Positions 24,661 to 37,486 of a DNA stretch of 64,000 bases are shown in pieces (the first letter of the stretch is position 1; the number at the start of each line of letters is the position of its first letter). The translations under genes were made by a program, and so were the position numbers. The notes below the pieces were generated by a model that was given only the letters and a program-made list of their open reading frames with translations, had not been told where the DNA came from and did no database searches. Origin of the DNA: Saccharomycopsis fibuligera x Saccharomycopsis cf. fibuligera (Eukaryota > Ascomycota > Saccharomycetes > Ascoideales > Saccharomycopsidaceae); the NCBI GenBank assembly GCA_001936135.1, contig CP012821.1, forward strand, positions 558,001 through 622,000. The letters are read 5' to 3'.

Positions 24661-24702
24661 GGAAGCACACTCCCTGGGGAAGCACACTCCCTGGGGAAGC
24701 AC
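24661..24702. repeat. 17-bp tandem repeat, 2.5 units
   Basis: The unit GGAAGCACACTCCCTGG appears twice exactly, followed by a partial third copy. Confidence 0.93.
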
Positions 24703-24861
24703 GGCGGGCCTCCCAACATACATGTATATTGCCCAGCAGACCGGCCGCCGGCCGCAGAGTCGGGTGGTGCTTTGCGGGCGTGCGACTGTGCCACTGGCGC
24801 GCCCCTTTCCGCCTTTCCCTCCGGTGTCTTGTGGTATTTCAAAGGAAGCCAATTCCGCTTA

Positions 24862-24905
24862 CTGCCGCCGCCGCTGCCGCCGCCGCCGCTGCCGCCGCCG
24901 CCGCT
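24862..24905. repeat. CCG/CTG trinucleotide array
   Basis: About 14 trinucleotides of CCG with periodic CTG in the GC-rich core. Confidence 0.9.
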
Positions 24906-26337
24906 CAGACCATCTTCCGCCTGGACTGGACTGGGGGTGCACGCACCACCGCGGAGTGTGTACACAACTCATGTGCCCGCGGAATCAACAGTGGTCAGAA
25001 AAGCGCTGCGGCTGGCGGAGGTACCGGCGTTGGGACACTTTCTACCGGTTGCAAACCGTTGGAGTCTCAGTTCGGCTGCAGTCTGGGCCAGCAGTTTCCA
25101 CAGCTCGCTCAGGCGTTTTGGCCGAGAAAAAACGCTCTTGATTAGTATAACGGTTGTGTCCGCATCGCCAATGGCTAATGCCAGTCGGATCCCAATCTGG
25201 ATTTCACCCTGGAGCCCGCACAAGTACGGACTGGATTGTGGCCCCGCTGCTTCGGGCAGACAACGTTTGTTCATCAAAATGACGGAGCGATGGAACGTTC
25301 TGCGTTGTTCTCTCTTGCCTGTGCAGACAATGTGCTTTCTTTCTTGTCTTATATTCCCTGGCCTCACGTTTCTTGCAGATACGAGTTGTTTGAAAAGTAA
25401 TGCAAGCTGTGGCTGGGGCAGTTGCGGTCTTTAACGCTGCCCGCAGGCTCGTAGGCCCGTGCCGCCAGGCGGAAACAGCTGGGTTGGCCATAATGGCGGC
25501 CGCATTTGCGGCTGCACCTGTTTCCGTCTCAAAGAAGGCCTGCGGCCCACGGGCGGACTGTGCGCTCTCTGCGCCGTTGCCGCTGACTGTGTGGTGCGGG
25601 AAGCCAGCCAAATAGGAATGTGCTTCTCAGGCTCGTCCCTCGCTCCAGCAAAAATCCACGGAATTCTCCGTCTCCGTCTCGTCCCGTCCCGCTGCCAAAA
25701 ACGGCACGACCTGTCCTGGCCTCTGCAGCGGAATTATGGTCTGCCGGTAAGGACGTAAGGACGGTTTGCCAACGGCAGGTAAATTGGAGACGTCCCCAGA
25801 ACGCCCGCCCGCGGGCCCAGAGATCAGATCGCTTGTAGTTGCTTCCCAGCCGTTTGCAGATCAACTGCAATTTTTTTGTTTTTGTTTTTGTTTTTGTTTT
25901 TTGCCTCTGCGCGGTGGTGAGTACACCCAAACCACAGCAACGGCTGACTTTGGAGTACAGGCATCGAGCCGGAGATGCTTAGCGTCCGCCACCGCACATC
26001 CCGCAGAACATGGCTCGCAGAAGCACCGCCCGTCGCCGCTCTCCGGCCCCGCGGACAAAGGATGTTTCCAATCTTGTCTGTGTTCCCTGTTCGTTCGTCC
26101 TCTGGTTTGATTTTCTGCGTGCGCAAATATAAATACACCTGTGCGGTTGTTCTTTTTCCCCTTTCTCTTGTACAGCTGCTCTTGCAAATCCTTGATCCCC
26201 ACCACCGTCCAACCAAACACCGGCTGGTCGCCACTTATCTTCGATCGCCGCTATGGCTGTTCGCTGGCCCTTCTCTTTTTGTCAGTGCAGTCCTGAAGCA
26301 AGGTCCGTAGACACACTGAAGGGCGAACATGGATTGG

Positions 26338-26432
26338 CGGCTCCGGCTTGTTTTTTGACGTCTCCGGATTTTTTGACGTCTCCGGTGTTTTGGCGGCTCC
26401 GGTTTTTTTTGACGGCTCCGGTGTTTTAGCGG
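26338..26432. repeat. Irregular tandem array of GACGTCTCCGG plus T-run units
   Basis: About five units alternate GGCTCCGG or GACGTCTCCGG with T-rich linkers, at a spacing of roughly 18-20 bases. Confidence 0.85.
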
Positions 26433-27231
26433 CTTTAGAAGAAATGCTAGCTACAGCAACAGGCCAACGACGCAGATTACTAACCATTCAGACAATGCGG
26501 CGAGGACTGTATCTCTGCCAAAATGCGTTGTACTCCCACTACACGTCTCGACACTTCAGATGAGTGAAGGTGCTGCAGACGTTGTACTTTAGGGGGCTGC
26601 GGCTCCATGCATGGTTGCACTGCTACCAGAGGATCCGGTGGAAAGTCTTCACCACGGTGCACCAAAAGGTAGCAGTAAAAAAAGGCGCTTTCTCGAATCC
26701 TGCAGGACAGAGGTTCACTCGCATGAGGGCGCTGTACTTGCCACAGCAAGCCGTGGCAGCCTAAAACCCAGGAATTGCCGCCCTTGCGTCGGGGTAACTT
26801 AAAAACCAAAAACCAAACCTGCCTTCCCGTCGGCGCCGGCAGTCTGGTCTGCCAAGAGAGCGCAACTTGCCACAGTCCAGGGGGCCAGCTGCAACTTGTC
26901 ACGTTGCTTGCTACCGGCAGGCTAGCCTGCCAACCGGCTGGTGTGGACAGCCTGATAGATGTGTGGTAGGAGGAGCCGTCAAAATCAAGATCAAATGTTC
27001 GCTGGCTGTGCGAGCAGATAGTGGTACCGGGGGCTTCTGTCGACAGTTGTGTCTGTGGTGGTATACCGCCTCCTGGGTATCGGTGTGGTATGCCTGTTCC
27101 CGCTATCTCCAGGTATCTCCAACTATATCCGTGGAAATAAACTCTTGTGCAAAAAGCTTACTCTGGCCGAAAAATAAATATGTTTAGTACCGCAACTGCT
27201 GTTGCTATTGCTGGTTATACGAATCACGGCA

Positions 27232-27254
27232 CCTGCCTGCCTGCCTGCCTGCCT
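27232..27254. repeat. (CCTG)n microsatellite
   Basis: Five full CCTG tetramers plus CCT at the right border of the GC-rich core. Confidence 0.93.
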
Positions 27255-27322
27255 AGAGAAAGTAAAACTTTCAGTCTTTTAGATTTGAGTTACCGAGTTT
27301 GACTTTTCCAATATCTTGCATC

Positions 27323-27346
27323 TTTTTTTTTTTTTTTTTTTTTTTT
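27323..27346. repeat. T24 homopolymer, right flank of the GC-rich core
   Basis: Twenty-four consecutive T just outside the GC-rich core, in the same orientation as the T37 on the left. Confidence 0.95.
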
Positions 27347-29895
27347 ATTATTACTTGTATTGAGTATCAGCAGTGCAGCGTTGCAACTCTTGCTGGTCGA
27401 TTGCTTTGGTCAACCTTAAACCAGCCGTTTACTTTGCTGAAATTGTTAGTTGGCCGCACCCAGCCCGCACTTTCTCTTGTTCAACGTGTGTTGTAAGCGG
27501 ATGGATAGATAGCTTGGGGCCTTTTTGGTTAAAGTGTTCCGGAGAAATGTAACAGTTCCTTCCTTTCTGTGCAATGACGACACTGGCACACTTGACAGGC
27601 TCGTGTTTTGCCAACGCTACCAGCTGTCAAGTGCAAAATCTGCCAACTCAAGTCTCCAACAGCAAGTCGCCTTAACACAGTCGCACTCTGCTGAGCAATA
27701 GACCGTATATTTGAGCGTGTACATCATCGCATGCAATATAGCTCTCCAAATAGAACTGTGCAGCACAGTAGTAAATGCTGCATGCGTAGATTTGCCGATA
27801 GCTAGCTGAATTCTCCAGGACAGCTCCAAAAACCTTGAGAAAGGCAAAGGGGGTGCTGGTGAGGCTGGTATTCACTTTCTTGCTAGACTCAGGGCAAGTA
27901 TGGAAAAGGGTACACGCTTTCGACGGCCGCTCCTCTCATCTAACGTTAGGGATGCTTCCGATATCAGTTCCACAAGCTAAATCTTTCATCGATGCTACAG
28001 CAGCAAAACCAGTCCGCAAAGTACGCTTATCGGCAATTTAGCCAATTGGGTTACCTTGGGGCACACACTAAAAAGCATGTGTATAGCTTATACAGACTGT
28101 AGGCGATGTTTGGCATCTTGAAGCCCCTAAGCGAGATTAATGCTAGCTACAGCCGGCAAAACGGGCGCCCTGCTGCGTGCGCATTTTTGACATGGATAGA
28201 ACTTGTATCAGACAAGGATATTTTGGCTAAGACTTGTGCTTATAACAAACACCCGTCGCTGCTGACTGAACCGTCGGTAAGCTGCCTTCAGGTTTTTGGC
28301 AGCAACAGCTGCTGGCCAAGTAAGCCTCCGGTCATTTTGATGGGCTCTGGGCTGCAGGATGATGTTGGTATTCAGATTCCTCAAAGATGTTTCCTCGACG
28401 TATGTCAATGTCTCTGCACACATTACGTTGATGTGGATTACCCACATTAGGGGATAGAGAAGGGAAAGGGCATATTGCTTGAACCAAGAAACTCTATTGT
28501 ACATGGATACTTGCTGCCCTATAGCAAAAGCCTCGTGTGTACATACACTACAGACTTTGCTTACTCAGAAAAATGTATCTTGTAGGCAATGGCGAGCCAC
28601 CAATGCTACAATGTAATATAGTAAAAGAAATCCAGACTTCTAAAAAAAAGTATCAGTATTTAATATCACGCAGATGCGCTCCCCAAAGTATTCTCTATAC
28701 TCGTAGTACCCAAAGAGATCAGTGGAGCCTGACATATCACAAAAAATAAGCACCGATGGATGCTCTGGACGCATTCTCCAAACTTTTCAAGAGTTGCTAT
28801 AGAGTATCTTTTCCGGATTATACTTTGTTTTTAGAAGTGATGACAATATTACTTGATCTAAATTATGATATACCACAATCAAACTGTACTTATGCTGTAC
28901 AGCCCTTTCAAAAGAAACACAGGTGCGGAAATTATGCCTATGATTAACGCAATTTGGTTTTGACATATAGTCTGGCACATATGTTTCCTTTGCATTCATC
29001 ATTGGCATTGCAGCACCATCTTATTTTACGGCAACTTTTTAAATTATAGGCAATTGCATAACCATCTGCAAACAATATATAGTAAGAATACTATGCGCTC
29101 TATACGCATACATTATTTTAACGCAGTGGCTGCATTAAGTTGGGCCCAATATTACAATCTTTCCCATCTTGATTCTACTTGCTATTCGCTATTTGCTGTG
29201 TGCAGAATCGTAGCTCTTGCTGGTACATAACTGTAATAATAAACATATGGATACGCACAACCGGAAACAGCAGAAACAAAATTATATGCTGTTTATTTGT
29301 CGGTTTTTCGAAACGCCACGAAAAGCAAAATAGATTGAAGCACTAGGGCAAAAGCCTATGACCTGTAACGCCGTGCAAACAACTATATAGCAGACTCACT
29401 ATAGTTGTAAACTGTGCATGGGACGATGACAGTGCCCAATATGTCTGATTGCTGACGATCATGGCCATAATATAACAATACAATAAGAAATAATTCATAC
29501 ATACATATACAGAATGATAATAGATAATAGACAATATTATAAAAATGAAGAAAATGGAAAAAAAACATACACAAAAAAGGAAACATTATAATAAACAGAG
29601 AGAAAATATAAGTCGAAGATATTGGAAACAAAGAAACAAAAATTACAAAAGTACATAGGAGAAAAAAATTCAGAAGTCAAGAAACGTTAAAGGTGAAAAA
29701 ATGTATGCAAGAAAAAAAAGGTTAGTGCGAATGATTATGGTTTTCTTTCTAAAAAAAAAAAAAGATTTTCTATTTTCCGTTTATGTAGTATAATTTGTTG
29801 AATTAAAATTTACATCAGCAAAACTTTCTCTTTTGATAAGTTGAAGCTAGCAATAAATCGAGAGCACTTTTTTATAGTTTTCGCTTTAACAAGTT

Positions 29896-32800
29896 TCATG
29901 TATGAGGTTGTTGCTTCAATTTGCTGTACATTCCCTTAAGCTTCTTGCTGGAAACCTTGATTGGCCAAAAATAACTGCTAAACAACCACAAGTGTTTTCT
30001 AACTCTTTCTGCCTCACCATTAACTCCAGCAGGTGCCTTAGAGACTTCTTTCTCAATATGATCTCCAACAAGGGTTAATTCTCGCTTCAAAATCTTGAGC
30101 CATTCTTTACGATTCAATCCATTATCCCCTTTTCTTAATCTTTTCAAAGATGTCTTCACAGGAGCTAGTCTATCTTTGCAAATATTATCATCCATGCTTT
30201 CGTATTCAGTGTAGCCTCCTTCTTCATCTTTTGGAATCTTTTTGATATTAATTTTCTTGCCGTTGTTTGCAAGACCGCTATTGCTTCCGTTATTATTACC
30301 ATGATCCTCGCGCTTGACTTTTGGTGCAATTTTTCTGTGTTTCTTTTTCAAATCACTATGATGATGATCACTATGATCGCCTTCTGTAGCACCAGCACCA
30401 GTGCCGGCACCAGCATCACTACCGCTTCTTTTCCCCTTAGGCCCGTCTGGAGTATTAGCTTTTCTAACTCTTTTTGGTGCTTTGCCTTTAGGACCCGGAG
30501 TACCAGTAGCACTAACAGTATTGTTGTCATCTTCATCTTCTCCCTTGAGTAAACTGATCAAATAATCTACCCTTCTACCCAAGTGCACTGAAGTAGGAAC
30601 TTTTTTCAATTCTTTAGTAACAGTTTCTCCCTGTGGGGTTTTGGTCTCTTTAGTAAATGTTTCATTATTCAAAAACATCTTGTTGCCCAACCCTAAAATT
30701 GGATCATCACGAATCTGAAGCCATGAGCCATAACCAAATTTATTGATCCCAGCTAATAACATCTCATCGTCACGGGGAAGCCACTCGCAATTCCATCCAT
30801 GAACCGCTTTTGGTCTTCTTGGCAACTTGAACTGCTCTGGAGACTTGCTACCAATAGTTTCCTTTATCAATTTCATATCTACAGGACGATTGATAATCAA
30901 TTCAGCATTCAAGTTTTTAGCACCATGGAAATCAAACAAGATGGCCTTATGCTCTTTACGTTTCAATTTCCAAAGCGCAACAGCATCTTTTTCACCTTCT
31001 TCTTTTTTGATTCCCTTAAGTTCTTTTTCTTTTTGCTCAGAAACTGCTTGCTCTAATTCTTTCAAAGCTTTAGATCTGCGTTCATCTTCTTGCTTAACGA
31101 GCTCCTTGGATTTTTCCACCAATTGCTTGTATGCAGTTTTCATCAATTCTGGAGACTTGTTGCTCAAACTGCCATCTTCAACAAGTTGATCCCATATCGC
31201 CTCAATGTCACCAAGTTTCAAAATTGAACGATAAATACTCCGCACTTCTTTTTCTGTTATGATATTACTTTCATTCATTTTTCTCTTTTTCAAGCGAGAT
31301 TTCCTGCTTTCATTACCACTCTCACCATCATCATCACCATCATCATCGTCTTCATACATGTTTTTCATGTTTTTCAAAGCTGCTTCTCTTCTAGCATACA
31401 TTTGCATTTGTTCTTGCATGAATTGTTCATCTTGCTTTTTCTTTTCGTCTTCTTTTAATTTTTGCAATTCGTCCTCAGGGATAATATCATCCCAATCAAC
31501 ATCAGCTTTATAATCAGTGACTTCAAATTGCTTCAAAAATTCTTCACCACCTAAATTACTTTCTCCCAAGTCTGGGGTAGTGATATGATCTTCTGCATGT
31601 TCGAGAACATCATCCAAATTCAAATCTTCCAACTTCTTTTGGTTTTCTTTAGCCTTGAACATATTACCAGCCCCAAATTTCAAAATCTCACTTAATTCAC
31701 TAGTAGTAGGTTCATTCTTTACTTTTCCGGCATTTCCATTATCAGTGACCCCTAATGAAATAATGGCATATTCCAAAATCATTTTTTTTCTAGCTCTTTC
31801 TAAAACTTGCTCTTCCACTGTATCTTTACTGACAAATCTATACACCATAACGTGATTTTTCTGTCCAATACGATGTGCTCTAGCCATAGCTTGCAAATCT
31901 GCTTGGGGATTCCAATCAGAATCAAAAATGATGACAGTGTCTGCCGTCATTAAATTTATACCTAGCCCACCAGCTCTAGTGGATAATAAAAATACAAAGT
32001 CTTTGGAACCTTTAGCATTGAAATGATCAATGGAAATACGACGTTGAAATGAAGGCACCGTACCATCAAGTCTTTGAAAATTGTAGCCTTTGATAGATAA
32101 ATAATCACCCAAAATATCCAAAATTCTCACCATTTGACTAAAAATCAAGACTCTATGACCATCTTTTCTAAGCCTGGTAAGTAACTTATCTAACAAAACC
32201 ATCTTACCACTGGACATAATCAACCCTTTAAAAATATTTTCTCTGCTTGAAGAACCAGCCTTTGTTAGAACCTGCTCTTCAGCGTTATCGAACAAGTATG
32301 GGTGATTTGATGCCTTTTTCAACTCTGACATGATATTGAGTAATGATATTTGTGCACCTTTTGAGCCAGCATTCAAAGCGCCATAATTCTTAGTCAAGAT
32401 ATTTTTGTAATAATGTGTTTGTAAATCGGATAACTCAACTCTCAAGATTCGTTCTGTTTTTGAAGGTAAGGATTTTTCTACATCTTTCTTGAGCCTTCTT
32501 AAGATAAATGGCTGAATTCTTTTATGTAGTCCTCTAATGTATTCTTCTTGTTGATCATCAGGGGTATCAAAATCAATTTCCTGGTCAATGGTGAATTTTC
32601 CAGGCATTAAGAAATTTACCAATGCTGCTAATTCTTTGATATTGTTTTGTAATGGTGTACCAGTAATCAACAATCTATTACTAACTTTCAAAGATTGCAA
32701 TGCTTCATATAATGAACTTTCAGCATTTTTCAAGCGATGAGCTTCATCAACAGCTAAAAATTGCCACTTCAAATTAGCCAAATCGTTTCTATCCTTCAAG

Positions 32801-34482
32801 ACATATTCATAAGTGGTCAACACTACATTGAATTTTGGCTTTTTGGTATTATTTCCCTGATACCATTCATAATCTCTTATGACTTTTCTAGCCTTTGTGT
32901 TACCGATATAATAAATGACATTGACTTCAGGTGCCCATTTATCGAAAGTTTCTTGCCATGATGGCATAGTGGATAATGGTACCACCACCAAATGAGGACC
33001 ATTTTGTCTTCTTGCATAGATTAACCAACTTAGGAAACTAACCGTTTGCACAGTTTTACCCAAACCCATTTCATCGGCTAATATACCGTTTTCATTTCTT
33101 GACCATAAAAAAGCCATCCAATTTAACCCAGTTAGTTGGAAATCTCTCAATTCACCATTCTTGATAAAAATTGGCTGACTCACCAATTTTTCGAAAGGTG
33201 GTCGTTGATGACCGTAAGTGGCGCTCAAGTTTGGTAATATTTTGGACTTGGTTCGGTTTTGAAATTTGGTCACCAGCTGTGGATTCAATTTGGCAATCTC
33301 AGCAGCATTTTCCCAAGTACACTCATCGTAATTTAGTCTCCTCCATTTGACAAAATATTGCAATTCGTTTTCTCCAGTTTCAGGGTTCAGTTCTCTTCTA
33401 GAATCAACAATTCTTTCAATTTTCTTGAATTCGCCAACTTCGCCAACTTTCCGCTCTCTTTCTATACTAATTAATTCTAATTCCTCTCTAGTTATGGATG
33501 GATCATTCTTGATTTCAAACGCAAGAATGATGAATTGTTTAATATAGTTATCCACTTTTTTGATACCTTTGAGTCCCACAAGATTGTCATACACTTCCCA
33601 AGTATTATGCAAATGTGATTTTTCGTTCCATTTTATCAAAAACTTGTAACTTTTCTTAATCTTATGCATGTCTGAGCCTATCTGATACTCCTTTATGGCA
33701 ATTTTTTCTTTACGAGCCTTTAATTTCTCAGCCATTTTTTTCTCTTCTTCTTCATCATTTTGTGGCTTTTCAATGTCTGTGTCAACAGTATTTTCTTCAC
33801 CAGCATTTTCTTCCGCTTTTTCCAAAGACTCGTCATCTTCGGAATCATCGTCATCTAATATTATTTTATGATTCATCACTTGATCAATACTATCCTGCGG
33901 CTGACTCGGCTGGGCTTGACCAGTACTGTAATCATAATAATAATCGCCACTTTCTACAGCAGCCATTGCTTCATCATCAGTTTCCATGAATTCTTCTTCA
34001 TCGTCATTGTCAATATTGTAATTTATACTCTTATTATTATTTCTAGTGGAAAAACGAACTTCGGTGGATGGGGTGACCAGATGTGACGTGCCACTGCTAT
34101 TAGATTTCTTCTTATTCTTCTTAGTTGGCTTTCTTTTAGCAAATTTACTCTTGGACTTTTTTGGGCCTAAAGTGAATTCGTCATCGTCATCATCATCGTC
34201 AGCATCGGCCATCTCCTCGTCGGCATACTGTACATCATCAGCATAGTCAAGTTCGTCATCATCTTCTCCATCGTCGTCGGAGTATGATTGATGTTTCTTT
34301 GTCTGTTTTCTTTGTTTACCTCTTGTTTTCCTTGATGATCTGGTTTGCCCATAGCCATCATCATCATCACTTGAGTCAAGACCATTGTATGTTTGTGCGG
34401 AGGTATGTGCTCTTCTAGATCTTCTTAAACCGTAAAGCTCTGGGTCATCCAAAACTTCAGGGGGCAAATCGCTGGCAGGCAT
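29896..34482 (-). CDS. CHD1: Chd1 ATP-dependent nucleosome remodeller
   Basis: 1528 residues against 1468 in S. cerevisiae. Chd1 slides and spaces nucleosomes over transcribed genes in the nucleus. Visible in order are an acidic, basic-patched N-terminus, two chromodomains (about 255-316 and 350-400), the SNF2 ATPase with [11 protein letters not shown] (~465) and DEAH (~576), the helicase C lobe with [14 protein letters not shown] (~865), a bridge with [20 protein letters not shown], the SANT-SLIDE DNA-binding region with [15 protein letters not shown] (~1245), and the C-terminal CHD helical domain (~1430-1527). All key motifs are intact and the ATPase closely follows the S. cerevisiae protein. 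The start [11 protein letters not shown] is the natural ATG. Its 3' end faces the gene desert. Confidence 0.97.
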   Translation of the reverse strand: MPASDLPPEVLDDPELYGLRRSRRAHTSAQTYNGLDSSDDDDGYGQTRSSRKTRGKQRKQTKKHQSYSDDDGEDDDELDYADDVQYADEEMADADDDDDDDEFTLGPKKSKSKFAKRKPTKKNKKKSNSSGTSHLVTPSTEVRFSTRNNNKSINYNIDNDDEEEFMETDDEAMAAVESGDYYYDYSTGQAQPSQPQDSIDQVMNHKIILDDDDSEDDESLEKAEENAGEENTVDTDIEKPQNDEEEEKKMAEKLKARKEKIAIKEYQIGSDMHKIKKSYKFLIKWNEKSHLHNTWEVYDNLVGLKGIKKVDNYIKQFIILAFEIKNDPSITREELELISIERERKVGEVGEFKKIERIVDSRRELNPETGENELQYFVKWRRLNYDECTWENAAEIAKLNPQLVTKFQNRTKSKILPNLSATYGHQRPPFEKLVSQPIFIKNGELRDFQLTGLNWMAFLWSRNENGILADEMGLGKTVQTVSFLSWLIYARRQNGPHLVVVPLSTMPSWQETFDKWAPEVNVIYYIGNTKARKVIRDYEWYQGNNTKKPKFNVVLTTYEYVLKDRNDLANLKWQFLAVDEAHRLKNAESSLYEALQSLKVSNRLLITGTPLQNNIKELAALVNFLMPGKFTIDQEIDFDTPDDQQEEYIRGLHKRIQPFILRRLKKDVEKSLPSKTERILRVELSDLQTHYYKNILTKNYGALNAGSKGAQISLLNIMSELKKASNHPYLFDNAEEQVLTKAGSSSRENIFKGLIMSSGKMVLLDKLLTRLRKDGHRVLIFSQMVRILDILGDYLSIKGYNFQRLDGTVPSFQRRISIDHFNAKGSKDFVFLLSTRAGGLGINLMTADTVIIFDSDWNPQADLQAMARAHRIGQKNHVMVYRFVSKDTVEEQVLERARKKMILEYAIISLGVTDNGNAGKVKNEPTTSELSEILKFGAGNMFKAKENQKKLEDLNLDDVLEHAEDHITTPDLGESNLGGEEFLKQFEVTDYKADVDWDDIIPEDELQKLKEDEKKKQDEQFMQEQMQMYARREAALKNMKNMYEDDDDGDDDGESGNESRKSRLKKRKMNESNIITEKEVRSIYRSILKLGDIEAIWDQLVEDGSLSNKSPELMKTAYKQLVEKSKELVKQEDERRSKALKELEQAVSEQKEKELKGIKKEEGEKDAVALWKLKRKEHKAILFDFHGAKNLNAELIINRPVDMKLIKETIGSKSPEQFKLPRRPKAVHGWNCEWLPRDDEMLLAGINKFGYGSWLQIRDDPILGLGNKMFLNNETFTKETKTPQGETVTKELKKVPTSVHLGRRVDYLISLLKGEDEDDNNTVSATGTPGPKGKAPKRVRKANTPDGPKGKRSGSDAGAGTGAGATEGDHSDHHHSDLKKKHRKIAPKVKREDHGNNNGSNSGLANNGKKINIKKIPKDEEGGYTEYESMDDNICKDRLAPVKTSLKRLRKGDNGLNRKEWLKILKRELTLVGDHIEKEVSKAPAGVNGEAERVRKHLWLFSSYFWPIKVSSKKLKGMYSKLKQQPHT

Positions 34483-35710
34483 GCTGTGTAGTATATTATT
34501 GTTATTGCTAGCCGAGAGATGTGCTTATTGTATCAAAATAATGAAAGATGTTTTCTAACAGTAAATTATTGTAATCAAAGCTGTCAAAGAGTAGATAAAA
34601 TATTTTTCGACAGTAGTGGTGGTGGATGAAGCGTTAACCAACGACAGCGGGAAGCGTAAGTAGAAAAGCAATTGACTATATCAAAAGATCAATAGATTAT
34701 GAATAACGGTCGGAAAAACACTAGCTTTTGGCAACACAAGTCAGCGATGATGGTTTACTAGTGCCTAATAGATGGATTGGTGATGGATTGACAGGTATAT
34801 AAGCGATGAGCGTTGTGAATCAACCAAAACCAAAAACTAGTCAAATGTAATGGTTTGTAGGTTGCGATGAATTAACAAGTCACGCTCTGAATAAAGACAG
34901 CAGGCTGGAACAGATAAGATATGTTATGGTCTGTTATAGTACCTTCAATGACAGACAGACAGACTCCACAAACTGTCACCAAGTCGTGGATGGTTGGACT
35001 CGAGGTTTAAACGCGTAACAAAAAGTCCCCCAAAAAAGGAAAAATTGTGAAATGGAAATGTGAAAAAATAACTAACAGTGGGTGAGAAAAGAAGTGAATA
35101 GCACCCAGCAGTGGAAAGAGGATATGCTATTGCAACATATAATAACGCCAAATGGAAGACAGAGGTCAGGGTGTCTGGCGTAGCGTGTGCTGTTGTGGTG
35201 TATGTTCCTGTTGTTTTGGTGTTGTTGTTCAGAAAGAGGAAAATAAAAAAAAAAAAAAAAAAAAAAACGAAAACGAAGTTGTTGGCGGCGTCTCTGCCAG
35301 GAAACGGAGAAAGAAAAAAAAATTGCTTCCAGTGCTGCGCACCCTTCGAGGCCGCCGACTGGCGGAACGTGATGGGATAGAAACCATTTGCAACAAGAAG
35401 CAAAGTGCAGGTTCTGTAAAGAGGTATTTGTGATGTTCAATGAAGACAAGCGTATACCTCGGCGATACTAACAGTGCTTCAAGATTTTGTAGCTCGACAA
35501 CATCGCATACTTACAATAGAGAAGAGTCGTGAAACAGCTTCTTGATAGCTGATTGGCTAGTTTACAAATTAGTGAGAGAGACTATCTATGTATGTAGTTC
35601 TAATATCTAGCAGTTATATATACACGCATGCTTGTTAATGATTTCGTATTTCGTTAATTTTTTTTCTCGTTTTTCAGTGTTTTGATTTTCATAGCGGTTA
35701 TAAAATTTCA
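34483..35710. other. Spacer (1.2 kb), CHD1 promoter and COQ8 3' region
   Basis: Mixed-composition sequence with an A run near 35246-35267. Short frames here follow composition only and no gene was recognised. Confidence 0.5.
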
Positions 35711-37486
35711 TCATTCATCAAAGCCAAAGACTTCCTCAAATAGCTTCTCACAAGGAACAGTTGCCTTCAATCTAGCACACAACAAAAAAACACCACTGAA
35801 TTTTCTGTGCAAACTATAAGTTTCCTCTGGCGGTGGGGACAATCTCTCATTCAACATGAGCCCAATGTTACCTCTAACTCTATCAGTTACAGTTTGACTA
35901 GAAAAATCGTATGCTTTGCCATTATTGAGGGTTGGGGAGAATGGTTCGCCTAACACAAGAATAGAATCAACATGAGCATTGATCATTGCCGGAGTTTCCA
36001 TTCCGGTCAAATATCCCAACTTCTTGCTGTAGTGTTCGACTGCATCGCGGTCCCTCTTAGCGGCAGATCTCAACAATGCAACATAATCAGCAATAAATTG
36101 CTTGCCGTATTCAATGGACGCACCAAAATCCAACAACTCAATGGTATGGTTGTTTTGATTGTAAAGGAAATTTGCCCAATTAGGATCGGTTTGCATGAAC
36201 CTGAATTTTCCTATTTCCATTAAGCATAATCTCATAATGTTTGTAGCCAACCAGTTTTTAGTATCTTGATCCCAACTTCCCTTAATAATTTCTGTACCTT
36301 TCATTTTCTCCATTGTCAACACATGCTCACCACTTAAATTATGGAACACTTTAGGCACTCTAAAAACTGGATCATCTTGCAACAATTCACGGAATCTCAC
36401 AATGTTTTGTGCTTCTCTAATGTAGTCACATTCCCATTTTAGCTCGGTTCTAGCATTAGCGATAGACTTGTCTAAAAACAAACCTTTTGGCAACATTCTT
36501 GAAGCAGTAAGCAACAAGAGAATATTATTCAAATCAGAATCAATACTTTCCACCACACCCGGGTATTGCACTTTGACGACCACTTGTGTATGTCCTTCTC
36601 TAGTAACGGCATCATGTACTTGACCAATCGATGCAGCGGCCATTGGCACATCTTCAAAAGAAGCAAAATACTTGCCTCTCCAGCCATCGCCTAAATCGCC
36701 CTTCACCACTTTTTCTAATTGACCCGGTGGCATATAATGGGCACTATTTTGCACTCTAAGCAACACTTGCTGAAACTCTTTTGGTAAAAAAGACGCATCC
36801 TGGAAAGACAACATTTGGCCGATTTTCAAAGCAGCACCTCTCATTCTACTTAATCTCTTGGCCATACGCTCAACGTTTCTTGGAGTAAGAAACAACGATG
36901 AAGTGTCTTCTGAGCGAGTAGCAAATCTTTTGATGCCTTCAGTAGCCACCCCCATCCCAAGTTCCGCGGCTAAGGAACCATAGTGAAATATTCTTCCAAG
37001 TCGGGTGCTTGGAACGGCCGAGCTTTCCATTTCAAACTCTCTTTTGGCTTTTTCACCAATAATTACCGGCTGTTGCTGTTGTTGTTTTTTAGAATTGCTT
37101 TGATTTTGCACTATGCTTAATGTGGAAAAAGATCTCTGGCCAATATTTCTAGTACCAGCAGAGCTGGAGGAAGAATGATTTAATCCAACAGAGCGTTGCT
37201 GGGCCCTATAAGACATATCCTTAGCAATTTGGAAAATATCAGCATTTGTGTTTTGTGCTAGCACTGCATCATTGTTATTAATGCCTTTGATACTATTAGA
37301 TTTCAATCTGGCAATATCGTAAATCGATGACTCCTTGGTGAATTCGCGTATCACGGCAGGCAACAAGGAGCTGTCAAGACACTGCTTGGAATTGGCGAGC
37401 CAGAGAGAGCCAGCTGAGCGGGCCACCTGGTTAGCGCCGTCGGCAACGCACTTGAGATCGTACGCGAGCTTCCAAATCAGAGGCAT
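35711..37486 (-). CDS. COQ8: Coq8/ADCK atypical kinase-ATPase of the coenzyme Q synthesis complex
   Basis: 591 residues, somewhat longer than the 501 of S. cerevisiae owing to an N-terminal extension with a Ser/Gln-rich low-complexity part (about 95-150). Coq8 works in the mitochondrial matrix face of the inner membrane and supports assembly of the CoQ-synthesis complex. UbiB-family hallmarks are intact: KIGQ in ALKIGQMLSFQD, the Ala-rich loop AAASIGQVHDA, the Lys in VVKVQYPG, the E-x-D-type segment ELKWECDYIREA, QTDPNWANF, and the metal-binding DFG in ELLDFGASIEYG. The N-terminus is consistent with a mitochondrial presequence. Start ATG 37486. It is divergent from NAB2 with 459 bases between starts. 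Confidence 0.96.
   Translation of the reverse strand: MPLIWKLAYDLKCVADGANQVARSAGSLWLANSKQCLDSSLLPAVIREFTKESSIYDIARLKSNSIKGINNNDAVLAQNTNADIFQIAKDMSYRAQQRSVGLNHSSSSSAGTRNIGQRSFSTLSIVQNQSNSKKQQQQQPVIIGEKAKREFEMESSAVPSTRLGRIFHYGSLAAELGMGVATEGIKRFATRSEDTSSLFLTPRNVERMAKRLSRMRGAALKIGQMLSFQDASFLPKEFQQVLLRVQNSAHYMPPGQLEKVVKGDLGDGWRGKYFASFEDVPMAAASIGQVHDAVTREGHTQVVVKVQYPGVVESIDSDLNNILLLLTASRMLPKGLFLDKSIANARTELKWECDYIREAQNIVRFRELLQDDPVFRVPKVFHNLSGEHVLTMEKMKGTEIIKGSWDQDTKNWLATNIMRLCLMEIGKFRFMQTDPNWANFLYNQNNHTIELLDFGASIEYGKQFIADYVALLRSAAKRDRDAVEHYSKKLGYLTGMETPAMINAHVDSILVLGEPFSPTLNNGKAYDFSSQTVTDRVRGNIGLMLNERLSPPPEETYSLHRKFSGVFLLCARLKATVPCEKLFEEVFGFDE

Larger units (their letters stand above)
18225..29895. 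other. 11.7-kb gene desert with a GC-rich core (~20.4-27.3 kb)
   Basis: No credible gene is found on either strand. The flanks (18.2-20.4 and 27.3-29.9 kb) are AT-rich like other spacers. The centre is GC-rich: 44 of 60 bases are G or C at 21961-22020. Several frames of the core are open at once (for example three overlapping + frames at 24.3-25.4 kb), as expected from GC-rich noncoding DNA. The core is dense in short tandem repeats, one GC hairpin, one 28-bp palindrome and pyrimidine tracts. Candidate explanations are a regional centromere, a replication or recombination element, a long noncoding RNA locus, or inserted foreign-composition DNA. Sequence alone does not decide. Confidence 0.7.

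Noticed and set aside
24258-25434. Three long overlapping plus-strand frames (244-295 codons) in the GC-rich island
   Set aside because: They overlap each other in different frames, show Arg/Pro/Ala/Cys-rich composition expected from GC-rich noncoding DNA, and contain repeat-derived sequence.
28756-28947. A 63-codon ATG frame in the right flank of the desert
   Set aside because: Too short and unsupported. It reads somewhat like protein but has no family match and an overlapping antisense frame.
18225-29895. Transposon, LTR or rDNA explanation of the desert
   Set aside because: No reverse transcriptase, integrase or transposase-like reading frame, no long terminal repeats and no recognisable rRNA sequence were seen. 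This rests on reading alone.
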